DNA of 13,301 nucleotides, taken from contig CAZPCA010000068.1 in assembly GCA_964584995.1 (NCBI GenBank), positions 1 through 13,301 of the forward strand, given 5' to 3'. This DNA is from JAJTFW01 sp964584995. Its GTDB lineage: Bacteria > Bacteroidota > Bacteroidia > AKYH767-A > OLB10. The notes under the pieces were generated by a model. That model had not been told where the DNA came from, did no database searches, and worked only from the letters and a program-made list of their open reading frames with translations. Positions within the stretch are counted from its first letter, which is position 1; every line of letters begins with the position of its first letter. Positions 6,669 to 13,301 of this stretch are shown in pieces. Made by a program: the position numbers and the translations under genes.

Positions 6669-8630
6669 TCACTTTTCGCCCAAGAGGTATTTCTTCACGA
6701 ACAAAATCGTAGAATAAAACTGGAAGTCTGCGTTGTTCTTTTTCTTGAATCCATGCCCCTCATCTTTCGCTTCCAGGTACCAGACCGGAACGTTGTTTTT
6801 CCGCAGTGCATCGGCCATTTGAGTGGCCTCAGTACGTGGCACACGCGGATCGTTACCCCCTTGCACTATGAACATGGGAATTTTAATTTTTCCGACATTG
6901 TTTAGGGGTGCGATCTTCTCCTGAAACGCATACATTTCAGGATCCTGCTCGTTGCCGTACTCCACCCGGCGTAAATCACGCCGGTAACTCTCTGTATTTT
7001 TCAGGAAAGTGGTGAAGCTTGAAATGCCCACAATGTCATTGCTGCATTTCAGCCTGTCACTGTAAAACACAGCACAGGCAAGGGCCATGTATCCCCCATA
7101 GCTTCCACCCATGGTCATTACGCGTGAAGCATCCAGTTCGGGTTGTTGGGCGATCCAGTCCAGCAATGCTCCTATATCCTTCACTGAATTCTCCCGCAGG
7201 TAGCCGTTATCGAGCTTGGTGAAGTTTTTACCGTACCCGGTACTTCCCCGTACATTCGGAAATATCATCGCCACACCGAGTTCATTCAGGTAATAATTGT
7301 TCCGCCCCTGGAAGCTGGGAAAGCTCTGCCCTTCCGGACCTCCGTGAATGACAATCATGACCGGTCGCTTGCCCTCGAATTTCTTATGAGGACGGTAGTA
7401 GAATCCGGAAATTTCAAGCTGGTCAAAACTCTTCCACTTTATGAGCTCAGCCTTGCTGAGTTGTGAAGATACAATCCCTCCCATTTCACTCTCGGTCCAG
7501 CGCTCCGATTTGCGGGTCTTCCAATTGAAAGAATAGATATCGGACGATGTAGTTGCATCGCTGAACACATAGGAAAATTCCTCGCCGTTGTCATGCCAGT
7601 CCAGGCCTCCTACAATGCCTTCAGGAATCTCTTTGATGAGGGCGTAGGTATTGTCGGATGTGTTGAGCATGTAAACGCGGGAAATTCCGGCCTCATTCGT
7701 CTCGAAAAGCATCCTGGAACCATCCGGACTTAAGTCATAACCGCTCACATCCCATGGAATGGACTTGGTAATGGGTGTTATCTTTCGCGTTGCCAAATCC
7801 ATTTTTGCGAGATACTGGAATTCATGATCGAGATCGGTAGTCAGGTAGATGGACTTCCCGTCTTTCGAGAACACCGCACCACCAAACACAGCCGGCTCCT
7901 TGGTTTCAGGTGAAATCCTGCTTTTGGTACCGGTTGCAATATCGACCAGGTACAAGCGGCTTTCAGAAACAGAAAGCCCCTCCCCTACAATGAAGGTCTT
8001 ATCATCGGGCGACCAATCGTTGACCCCCCATCCACCACCGCTGACTTGTAAAACCAGTTGCTGATCCTGCGGTCGCAGTGGATCCATCAGGTAAATATCA
8101 CGATCAGCGCCGTTTCTCCGTGTGGACGCGTACAACACCCGGTCCTTCCTGTTGTTCCAGCGCATGCCTCCGTTCTGGCTACGCCCCCCGTCAGTGAGCA
8201 AGGTAATCTGACCATCTGCCATGTCGTACCGGTACAATTGGCCGAATTCATTTCCTCCTGCATCTCGTGAAAAAATGAAGTATTTTCCGTCTATTGGCTC
8301 AAAAGTGGCCCCTGATACCGGCTCATCAAAAAAAGTGATTTGTGTTCGGGCACCAAGAGGCATCCTGAGGTAATGAAGCTGGGCCGTATTGCCGAAGCGC
8401 GTACTCATCAGCATTTCGCGTTTGCGCGGATGCCAGTCGACAAAGGAGGCGGAGCGGGCATTGGTATAGCGGTTGACCTCTTTCACGAGCGATAAGGGGA
8501 TGGGGTCAAGGCCTTCTGCAATCAGATTTTCGGCAGGCGCCAAAACAGCCGGTGATTGTGCGGAGGAGATAAGGCTTCCTGTAACAATGGAAAGGAAAGC
8601 CAATGCGATGATCGATATCGTCTTAATCAT
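6669..8630 (-). CDS. Exported S9-family prolyl oligopeptidase-like serine peptidase
   Basis: A signal peptide (residues 1-25, ending in SLISSAQ) sends this 653-residue protein to the periplasm or beyond. Residues about 55-385 hold roughly seven WD40-like PD40 repeats with the DWSPDxK/DGKxIxL pattern, which form the beta-propeller that screens substrates. The C-terminal alpha/beta-hydrolase domain carries the catalytic triad: Ser510 in GGSYGG, Asp594 in GGNDPRVP and His626 in EGHGF. The spacing of 84 and 32 residues fits the S9 family. The oxyanion region VIHGGPEGQ is also present. It probably trims short peptides, as a DPP or acylaminoacyl-peptidase type enzyme; the exact cleavage preference is not readable. 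It follows the AraC-family gene on the same strand after a 97-base gap. I see no clean -7 box, so it may be read through from that gene or use a weak promoter. Confidence 0.94.
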   Translation of the reverse strand: MIKTISIIALAFLSIVTGSLISSAQSPAVLAPAENLIAEGLDPIPLSLVKEVNRYTNARSASFVDWHPRKREMLMSTRFGNTAQLHYLRMPLGARTQITFFDEPVSGATFEPIDGKYFIFSRDAGGNEFGQLYRYDMADGQITLLTDGGRSQNGGMRWNNRKDRVLYASTRRNGADRDIYLMDPLRPQDQQLVLQVSGGGWGVNDWSPDDKTFIVGEGLSVSESRLYLVDIATGTKSRISPETKEPAVFGGAVFSKDGKSIYLTTDLDHEFQYLAKMDLATRKITPITKSIPWDVSGYDLSPDGSRMLFETNEAGISRVYMLNTSDNTYALIKEIPEGIVGGLDWHDNGEEFSYVFSDATTSSDIYSFNWKTRKSERWTESEMGGIVSSQLSKAELIKWKSFDQLEISGFYYRPHKKFEGKRPVMIVIHGGPEGQSFPSFQGRNNYYLNELGVAMIFPNVRGSTGYGKNFTKLDNGYLRENSVKDIGALLDWIAQQPELDASRVMTMGGSYGGYMALACAVFYSDRLKCSNDIVGISSFTTFLKNTESYRRDLRRVEYGNEQDPEMYAFQEKIAPLNNVGKIKIPMFIVQGGNDPRVPRTEATQMADALRKNNVPVWYLEAKDEGHGFKKKNNADFQFYSTILFVKKYLLGEK

Positions 8631-8672
8631 GCTGCGATGTTACTAAATTTCCGCTAAAAGGTGTAGAATAGG

Positions 8673-8691
8673 CATGCTGAAGGCAAGCATG
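8673..8691. repeat. Short inverted repeat upstream of the S9 peptidase gene
   Basis: CATGCT and AGCATG are perfect 6-bp arms around a seven-base spacer, 43 bases or more upstream of the peptidase start and 36 bases past the regulator's stop. No T-run follows in either direction, so it is not a good terminator. It could be an operator, but a 6-bp palindrome may be chance. Confidence 0.3.
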
Positions 8692-8727
8692 TATCGAAAA
8701 AAAGAAAGCGATCGGAGTCAAGCGCGT

Positions 8728-9663
8728 TCAAAGTCCAATCGAAGAATCGCGCCTGATCTGATTGGCGTTTTTCCCGAATTTCAATTTGAACCGGCGGCTG
8801 AAATAAGCGGGATCCTTGAACCCGATGGCCTGTGCAATTTCCTGAATACTCTCGGTGGATGAACGCAGGAGCTGATGTGCCTTTTCGAGGCGCTGTTGCT
8901 CAATGTAATCCTGCAGATTGGCATTGGTCATGGATTTGAAAAACTGACCCACATAATCTTTGGAAACGTAGGCGAGCTGCGCAATAGCCTGATTGCTCAG
9001 ATCCCCGTTGAGGTTATTTTGAACATATTGAATGATACTGACCAGCCGTTTATCCAGCAAAAAACTGACTTTTTCGAAGGCTGTACCATAATCCTTGTGA
9101 GCAATGATGTGCCTGCAAATCTGCACCACCAGTTGGTCGCAAAGATTGCTCAACTGCCTTTCTTTACCTATGGCTTTCTCCTCCTCTTCTTGCACCATGC
9201 ATTTCAGCAACATCTGTAGTTTCTCGTCAGCAGGAATTTCCATGCAGGGAAGCTCCAGGGTAGCAAAGAAGGGAATCGCCCCATAAACCTGAACATCAAA
9301 TGCAACGATGGTGAACACATCCGTTAACACGTTCAAATCGGCATGCGCAGGAAGCAGCTTTACAAAACCGGCCCTATGTTCCGAAGAGCCGAAACCATCC
9401 CTTCCGAATACCGTGTATTGTTGAGTATCGCCATGGCGGAAGTAAATCGGTGTACCCGCAGGCATGAAATAACAGGCGCCGGGCTTTAGAGGATGGAAGT
9501 CTTTTCCGGCATAAAATGCACCCTTGTTCACCAGCAATAAGATGTTGCGCGGCTCCAGTGTAGCCTGCAACTCGGAAGGACTGACTACTTCACGCAGTGA
9601 AGCTGTACCGTACTTCACATGGAGTGCATCCACTATCCGGTGAAAGGAGTCTTCGCGAATCAT
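8728..9663 (-). CDS. AraC-family transcriptional regulator
   Basis: The ATG at 9663 gives 311 residues. The in-frame ATG at 9705 is rejected because it would lie inside the promoter. Residues about 1-205 form a cupin-like sensing domain of the AraC type, with the segment FHPLKPGACYFMPAGTPIYF typical of the ligand-binding barrel. Residues about 207-305 form the double helix-turn-helix DNA-binding domain. The first HTH is around 224-243 (NQAIAQLAYVSKDYVGQFFK), followed by the QRLEKAHQLL linker. The second HTH is around 272-293 (SIQEIAQAIGFKDPAYFSRR), the best conserved stretch of the family. Its effector is unknown. It is followed on the same strand by the S9 peptidase gene, which is the natural first guess for a target. 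A divergent promoter region is shared with pnuC. Confidence 0.93.
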   Translation of the reverse strand: MIREDSFHRIVDALHVKYGTASLREVVSPSELQATLEPRNILLLVNKGAFYAGKDFHPLKPGACYFMPAGTPIYFRHGDTQQYTVFGRDGFGSSEHRAGFVKLLPAHADLNVLTDVFTIVAFDVQVYGAIPFFATLELPCMEIPADEKLQMLLKCMVQEEEEKAIGKERQLSNLCDQLVVQICRHIIAHKDYGTAFEKVSFLLDKRLVSIIQYVQNNLNGDLSNQAIAQLAYVSKDYVGQFFKSMTNANLQDYIEQQRLEKAHQLLRSSTESIQEIAQAIGFKDPAYFSRRFKLKFGKNANQIRRDSSIGL

Positions 9664-9688
9664 TGGTAAACAAGTACTAAGGACTAAA

Positions 9689-9719
9689 CAAATATAAATT
9701 CGCAAAGTGCCAATTCAAA
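9689..9719 (-). promoter_or_regulatory. Bacteroidota-type promoter for the AraC-family gene
   Basis: On the minus strand TTTG (9716-9719) is followed after exactly 19 bases by TATATTTG (9689-9696), a full match to the Bacteroidota consensus. The start at 9663 lies 25 bases downstream. This is the best promoter in the window. Confidence 0.7.
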
Positions 9720-9805
9720 GTAAATCAGGCACTTTTTATGCCTGTCGGTCATCGCCGGCCAAGATATTGATTGTATTACCTTCGCCGGGCGTCACTATCA
9801 GCACT

Positions 9806-10381
9806 ATGGGAAGTCTTGAAATCATTGGTTTCATCACCGGAATCATCGGGGTCTGGCTTACGGTCAGAAATAACCTATTGTGCTTTCCCGTGGGACTTAT
9901 AAACGTCTCTCTTTCGCTTTGGCTTTTCTTTTCAGAGAAGTTGTACGCGGATGCACTGCAGCAAGCGGTCTATTTTGCATTACTTGTTTACGGCTGGAGG
10001 CAGTGGAGCAGGAATTCCCAAGCTGACAAGCCTGCTAGGCCTGTTACCCCGCTGAGGCCGGTGGAATGGTATATCACGGTTTTTTCAACCCTGGGGATGA
10101 CTGTATTGCTGGGCTTCTTGCTGGACAGCTTTACAGATGCCAGCCTCCCCTGGCTGGACAGCTTTGCCACTTCGCTGGCCTTTATAGCCCAATACCTTGT
10201 TGCCAGGAGAAAACTCGAAAACTGGTACCTGTGGCTGGCGGTTAACGGCATCTACATACTCATCTACGCTACGAAGAATTTGCAATTGTACATGCTGCTC
10301 TCCATCGTTTACATGGTACTTGCCTGGATCGGACTCAAGCAGTGGAAACAAGATATGGAAGCAGGACATGCCGGCCGCTAA
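9806..10381 (+). CDS. pnuC: PnuC-type nicotinamide riboside transporter
   Basis: PnuC proteins are small inner-membrane facilitators that let nicotinamide riboside into the cell, driven by its phosphorylation inside. I take the ATG at 9806 (191 residues), since the longer reading from 9707 adds a polar stretch unlike the family and crosses the neighbouring AraC promoter. The protein opens with MGSLEIIGFITGIIGVWLTV and NNLLCFPVGLINV, typical of PnuC. It shows about six to seven hydrophobic segments, a WRQW motif after the third, and the conserved ENWYLWLAVNGIYILIY block near the end. A weak box, TACCTTCG at 9777-9784, lies upstream. Its last 14 bases overlap the kinase gene, which strongly suggests a coupled uptake-and-phosphorylation unit. 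Related PnuX and PnuT proteins carry riboflavin or thiamine, but the NadR-type partner argues for nicotinamide riboside. Confidence 0.92.
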   Translation: MGSLEIIGFITGIIGVWLTVRNNLLCFPVGLINVSLSLWLFFSEKLYADALQQAVYFALLVYGWRQWSRNSQADKPARPVTPLRPVEWYITVFSTLGMTVLLGFLLDSFTDASLPWLDSFATSLAFIAQYLVARRKLENWYLWLAVNGIYILIYATKNLQLYMLLSIVYMVLAWIGLKQWKQDMEAGHAGR

Positions 10382-10901
10382 ACCCTTTAAAATCGGCATC
10401 GTAGGACCCGAAAGCACGGGCAAATCCACACTTGCCGGGGCCATAAGTGAGCATTTCAATGCCCCACTCGTTCCAGAGGCAGCACGCAAATACCTACAGG
10501 ATAAAAAGGGCACGTACGTAGAGGAAGATTTGCTGGAAATAGCCCAATTACAGCTGGCCGCCGACCCGCAGAGCAGCGGATCTGCCCCCTCCATCATCGT
10601 ATACGACACCACCTTGCTGGTCATCAAAATCTGGAGCGAATACAAATTCGGGAATTGCCATCCCTGGATCCTGGCACAGGAACAAAATGAAAAATACGAT
10701 GCTTTGCTGCTTACCGATATTGACCTGCCCTGGGAGCCTGACCCCTTGCGGGAGCACCCTAACCAGCGCAAGGAACTGTTCAGCATCTATTACAGGCATT
10801 TGCTCAGGGGAACGACTCCCTTCCGGATCATTTCTGGCAGGGGTCAAGTCCGCACCCAAAAGGCCTTAACGTGGTTAGAACAACAGACCGGACTGCGCTG
10901 A
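10368..10901 (+). CDS. NadR-type ribosylnicotinamide kinase (kinase domain only)
   Basis: The product matches the C-terminal kinase domain of NadR, which phosphorylates nicotinamide riboside to NMN with ATP. The ATG at 10368 gives 177 residues starting just before the P-loop; the longer reading from 10197 is the pnuC gene in another frame. Walker A is GPESTGKST (13-21). Further landmarks are the VPEAARKYL segment, the DTTLLVIKIWSEYKFG block and LLTDIDLPWEPDPLREHP, all characteristic of the NadR kinase domain. The N-terminal NMN adenylyltransferase and the repressor domain of enterobacterial NadR are absent, so NAD synthesis must be finished by another enzyme. The 14-base overlap with pnuC points to translational coupling and a trap-after-entry mechanism. 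The gene is followed by 80 bases holding the CBS promoter. Confidence 0.9.
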   Translation: MPAAKPFKIGIVGPESTGKSTLAGAISEHFNAPLVPEAARKYLQDKKGTYVEEDLLEIAQLQLAADPQSSGSAPSIIVYDTTLLVIKIWSEYKFGNCHPWILAQEQNEKYDALLLTDIDLPWEPDPLREHPNQRKELFSIYYRHLLRGTTPFRIISGRGQVRTQKALTWLEQQTGLR

Positions 10902-10951
10902 ACATGGTCTGAGGCCTAGCCTACATCACGCCGAATCTGCCCGCCAATCCC

Positions 10952-10959
10952 TACCTTTG
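10952..10959 (+). promoter_or_regulatory. -7 box for the cystathionine beta-synthase gene
   Basis: TACCTTTG is an exact TAnnTTTG match 22 bases before the ATG at 10982. There is no visible TTTG at the -33 position. It suggests this gene is transcribed separately from pnuC and the kinase. Confidence 0.5.
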
Positions 10960-10981
10960 CCCACTTACAAACAGTAGCAGC

Positions 10982-12349
10982 ATGAAGATTTGCAACAATA
11001 TCCTCGAAGCCATCGGCAATACCCCCCTCGTTCGCCTGAACTCCATTGTGAAAGATGTGCCGGCAACCGTATTGGCCAAAGTAGAGACCTTCAACCCGGG
11101 CAACTCTATCAAAGACCGGATGGCACTAAAAATGATTGAGGACGCCGAAGCAAGTGGAAAGATCAAACCGGGCGGCACCATCATCGAGGGCACTTCCGGT
11201 AACACCGGCATGGGGCTGGCTATTGCAGCGATTGTAAAGGGATATAAGTGCATTTTCACTACCACCGATAAACAAAGCAAGGAGAAGGTTGATGCACTCA
11301 AAGCCTTCGGTGCGGAAGTCATCGTGTGCCCCACCAATGTGGAGCCGGAGGACCCACGGTCCTATTACTCTGTCGCAGCGCGGCTGAACCGCGAAATTCC
11401 CAATTCATTTTATCCCAACCAGTACGACAACCTGAGCAACCGCCAGGCGCATTACGAGCAAACAGGTCCTGAAATCTGGGCACAGACAGAGGGCAAAATC
11501 ACCCACCTGGTGGTGGGAGCCGGCACAGGTGGAACTGTCACAGGAACCGGAAAATATTTGAAAGAAAAAAATCCGGCTATCAAGATTTGGGCGATCGACA
11601 CTTATGGTTCTGCGCTCAAGAAGTACCACGAAACAGGCGAACTCGATAAGAATGAAATTTATCCCTATGTTACAGAAGGCATCGGCGAAGATTTCATTCC
11701 GCAGAATTATGATTTCAAGGTGATCGATCATTTCGAGAAGGTCACCGACAAGGATGCCGCAGTGATGACACGCGAACTTTGCCGCATGGAAGGCATCTGG
11801 GTCGGAAACTCTGCAGGTTCCGCTATCGCCGGTGTAAGGCAGCTCAAAGACCAATTGACCAAGGACGATGTGGTGGTGGTCATTTTCCACGACCATGGCT
11901 CCCGTTATATCGGTAAAATGTTCAATGATGATTGGATGCGCAAGATGGGATACCTGGACAAAGCCGGCATGACAGCACAGGACATCGTTTCCGGACGAAA
12001 GCAAATGGAGCTCACCACCATTGAAAAATCAGAGACCGTATCCCACGCCCTACGCATCATGATGGAGCACAATTACAGCCAGCTGCCTGTAACCAGTGAC
12101 GGTCGTATAGTAGGGTCAATTTTCGAGAACAAGGTGATGCAGACTTTGCTGCAGGCCCCTGAAATGAAAGGAGCGCGGGTTGAAGAAGTGATGAGCGCCG
12201 CCTTGCCCTTTGTAGACAGCACGACACCTATCGACAATCTGTCGCAGATGGTATCCGGAGAGTACGAAGCGGTGCTGGTGAAGGACTTCAAGCGTGACAA
12301 GACCTTCATCATCACGCGCGCCGACCTTGCCGAAGTACTCATGAAATGA
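10982..12349 (+). CDS. Cystathionine beta-synthase (PLP domain plus CBS-domain pair)
   Basis: This PLP enzyme condenses serine (or an activated serine) with homocysteine to give cystathionine, the entry to reverse transsulfuration. The 455-residue product begins with IGNTPLVRLNSI, as in the CysK/CBS fold. The PLP Lys44 is in NSIKDRMAL, the substrate loop is GTSGNTGMG (70-78), and the phosphate-binding loop is GAGTGGT (179-185). From about 340 to the end there are two CBS motifs (around TVSHALRIMMEHNYSQLPV, and VEEVMSAALPFVDSTTP), a Bateman module that in this family can bind adenine ligands and tune activity. No N-terminal haem-binding extension is present, unlike animal CBS. A cysteine synthase that uses O-acetylserine is the alternative, but the C-terminal CBS pair and the length favour CBS. 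AhcY in the same window supplies homocysteine. It is followed after 46 bases by the binding-protein gene, possibly in the same transcript. Confidence 0.92.
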   Translation: MKICNNILEAIGNTPLVRLNSIVKDVPATVLAKVETFNPGNSIKDRMALKMIEDAEASGKIKPGGTIIEGTSGNTGMGLAIAAIVKGYKCIFTTTDKQSKEKVDALKAFGAEVIVCPTNVEPEDPRSYYSVAARLNREIPNSFYPNQYDNLSNRQAHYEQTGPEIWAQTEGKITHLVVGAGTGGTVTGTGKYLKEKNPAIKIWAIDTYGSALKKYHETGELDKNEIYPYVTEGIGEDFIPQNYDFKVIDHFEKVTDKDAAVMTRELCRMEGIWVGNSAGSAIAGVRQLKDQLTKDDVVVVIFHDHGSRYIGKMFNDDWMRKMGYLDKAGMTAQDIVSGRKQMELTTIEKSETVSHALRIMMEHNYSQLPVTSDGRIVGSIFENKVMQTLLQAPEMKGARVEEVMSAALPFVDSTTPIDNLSQMVSGEYEAVLVKDFKRDKTFIITRADLAEVLMK

Positions 12350-12395
12350 TGTTCACTTGGGCTGAATACTCCTGCCCCAACTTAAGATTCAGCGA

Positions 12396-13018
12396 ATGCA
12401 GTTCACCGATCAGACCGGGCATGGGTTTTCGCTTCCGCGCAAAGCAGAGAGAATAGTATCTCTTGTTCCGTCCCAAACGGAACTTTTGTACGACCTGGGG
12501 CTGAACGATGAAGTGGTTGGCATCACGCGCTTCTGTGTACACCCCGACTCATGGTTTAGAACCAAAACAAGGGTAGGCGGCACAAAGGATTTTTCACTGG
12601 AAAAAATAAGGCATCTGCAACCGGACCTCATTCTGGCTGCCAAAGAAGAAAATACCGCATCACTCATTCTTGAGCTTCGGCAGNNNNNNNNNNGTATTAC
12701 ATCTGGAAAGATCCATGGCTCGTCGCTGGCGATGACACCTTCATCGCGGACATGCTCCGACGTTGCGGTTTTCAGCTTCACCCTGCAGGGAAGAGGTATC
12801 CCGAACTCCCTCCGGAACAATTACAAGGGGAAGAAGTGGATTTCATTTTATTGTCCAGTGAACCATTCCCGTTCCAGAATGAGCACAAAATGCAGCTACA
12901 GCATTTATTCCCTGACGCGCGTGTACTACTCGTTGACGGAGAATATTTCAGCTGGTATGGTTCACGGCTGGCAGATGCTCCTGCCTATTTCCTTTCGCTG
13001 GCAGAAGCCCGGAAATAA
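12396..13018 (+). CDS. BtuF-like cobalamin/metal-binding protein, interrupted by an assembly gap
   Basis: This is a helical-backbone metal-receptor protein (periplasmic binding protein family 2), the type that binds vitamin B12 or iron chelates for ABC importers. The part before the gap (12396-12683, 96 residues) reads RIVSLVPSQTELLYDLGL, VVGITRFCVHP and LQPDLILAAKEEN, hallmarks of the family. The part after the gap resumes at 12695 in another frame as YYIWKDPWLVAGDDTFIADM and runs 107 residues to the stop at 13016-13018. Family members are, from memory, about 260 residues, so perhaps 50-60 residues are missing; the frames require a true gap of 3n+2 bases, not 10. There is no signal peptide at the N-terminus (MQFTDQTGHGFSLP), so a cytosolic or non-classical role is possible. 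No permease or ATPase gene is adjacent. I regard the gene as intact in the organism. Confidence 0.88.
12684..12693. other. Assembly gap (10 Ns)
   Basis: Ten consecutive N bases join two contigs inside the BtuF-like gene. Ten is probably a placeholder length, because it puts the two halves of an otherwise good gene out of frame. Confidence 0.95.
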
Positions 13019-13045
13019 CTTTCTAGCAACTGACAACAGATTGGC

Positions 13046-13053
13046 TATTTTTG
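13046..13053 (+). promoter_or_regulatory. -7 box for the patatin-like gene
   Basis: TATTTTTG is an exact TAnnTTTG match ending seven bases before the ATG at 13061. A TTTC at 13020-13023 is a weak -33 candidate with a 22-base spacer. Initiation would lie at or next to the start codon, so the leader is very short. Confidence 0.45.
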
Positions 13054-13060
13054 AAACCTG

Positions 13061-13301
13061 ATGTCGCCGATCCGCCTACTGGTTTACCTTTTTATGCTTG
13101 GGCTGCTGTCCAACGGAGGCGCTCACGCACAATCTGTCGGGCTGGTACTGAGTGGCGGTGGTGTACGTGGAATGGCTCACCTCGGTGTATTGAAAGCGCT
13201 CGAAGAAGAAAAAATCCCTGTTGATTATATCACCGGAACATCAGCGGGAGCACTTGTAGGAAGTATGTATGCCATCGGTTTGACGCCGGAACAAATTGAA
13301 A
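13061..13301 (+). CDS. Exported patatin-like phospholipase, N-terminal part (truncated by window edge)
   Basis: Eighty residues are visible before the right edge. A signal peptide (about 1-24, LLVYLFMLGLLSNGGAHAQ) is followed at once by the patatin domain. The oxyanion-hole motif is GGGVRG (32-37), followed by MAHLGVLKALEE, and the nucleophile elbow is GTSAG with Ser61. The Asp of the Ser-Asp dyad would lie beyond the window. Patatin enzymes hydrolyse acyl chains from phospholipids or other lipids. In Bacteroidota, proteins that begin with a signal peptide running straight into a patatin domain often continue into POTRA and BamA-like outer-membrane domains. That would make this a surface-directed phospholipase, but the sequence here is too short to tell. 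It starts 42 bases after the binding-protein gene and has its own -7 box. Confidence 0.93.
   Translation, partial: MSPIRLLVYLFMLGLLSNGGAHAQSVGLVLSGGGVRGMAHLGVLKALEEEKIPVDYITGTSAGALVGSMYAIGLTPEQIE

Noticed and set aside
8674..8862. Plus-strand 62-residue open frame near the peptidase/regulator gap
   Set aside because: It runs into the antisense of the conserved HTH of the AraC regulator and has no supporting features.
10085..10786. 233-residue minus-strand open frame over pnuC and the kinase
   Set aside because: It lies antisense to two clear overlapping genes and shows no recognisable domain, so it is a frame shadow.
12354..12382. Hairpin TTGGG/CCCAA after the CBS gene
   Set aside because: The stem is five base pairs with a long loop and no T-run follows, so it is not a credible terminator.
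12694..13061. Continuation of the 12396 frame past the Ns to 13061
   Set aside because: After the gap this frame gives Ser/Arg-rich nonsense, while the frame starting at 12695 gives clear family sequence. The long frame is an artefact of the gap length.
1..13301. CRISPR array, tRNA, rRNA, insertion sequence or phage-defence locus
   Set aside because: No spaced direct repeats, cloverleaf-like segments, transposase or nuclease motifs were seen on either strand, and almost all bases are accounted for by ordinary genes.

Overview
The window looks like a chromosomal segment of a Bacteroidota bacterium, plausibly a Chitinophagales or Sphingobacteriales relative. The reasons are: at least six start codons preceded by the Bacteroidota-type -7 box TAnnTTTG with no clear Shine-Dalgarno; a bacterial geranylgeranylglyceryl-phosphate synthase; a PnuC plus kinase-only NadR pair; exported proteins with signal peptides ending in ...SQ or ...AQ; and a Rieske-fold lipoprotein of a type I associate with this phylum. 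Base composition is near 50% GC. A run of 10 Ns shows it comes from a draft or metagenomic assembly. Gene density is very high, and no gene-free stretch exceeds about 150 bases. I see no rRNA, tRNA, CRISPR array, insertion sequence or phage gene.

Layout. 1-1510: C-terminal part of the chromosome-structuring ATPase SMC, cut by the left edge. 1532-2870: three small exported or lipid-anchored proteins: a very basic exported protein, a beta-rich exported protein, and a Rieske-fold lipoprotein that has lost its cluster ligands. 2863-5153: a bestrophin-family channel and S-adenosylhomocysteine hydrolase on the minus strand, separated by a clear intrinsic terminator. 5230-6617: a two-gene unit of Sfp-type phosphopantetheinyl transferase and GGGP synthase with an ATGA overlap. 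6669-9663: a periplasmic S9 prolyl-oligopeptidase-like peptidase and an AraC-family regulator on the minus strand. 9806-10901: overlapping pnuC and NadR-type ribosylnicotinamide kinase. 10982-12349: cystathionine beta-synthase with C-terminal CBS domains. 12396-13018: a BtuF-like metal/cobalamin-binding protein broken by the assembly gap. 13061-end: start of an exported patatin-like phospholipase.

How the genes work together. AhcY removes S-adenosylhomocysteine and yields homocysteine, which the CBS enzyme can condense with serine. PnuC and the NadR-type kinase form a nicotinamide riboside uptake-and-trap pair feeding NAD, the cofactor that AhcY holds. The PPTase activates carrier proteins of lipid or secondary metabolism, and its partner makes an ether-linked polyprenyl-glycerol phosphate. 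The rest (SMC, bestrophin, S9 peptidase, patatin) is envelope or housekeeping biology.

I did not find a convincing undescribed multi-gene system. The most interesting items are the ligand-less Rieske-fold lipoprotein with a T9 tract in its signal peptide, the pattern of -7 boxes that fixes several starts (some nearly leaderless), the highly basic exported protein, and the gap whose stated length breaks the reading frame.
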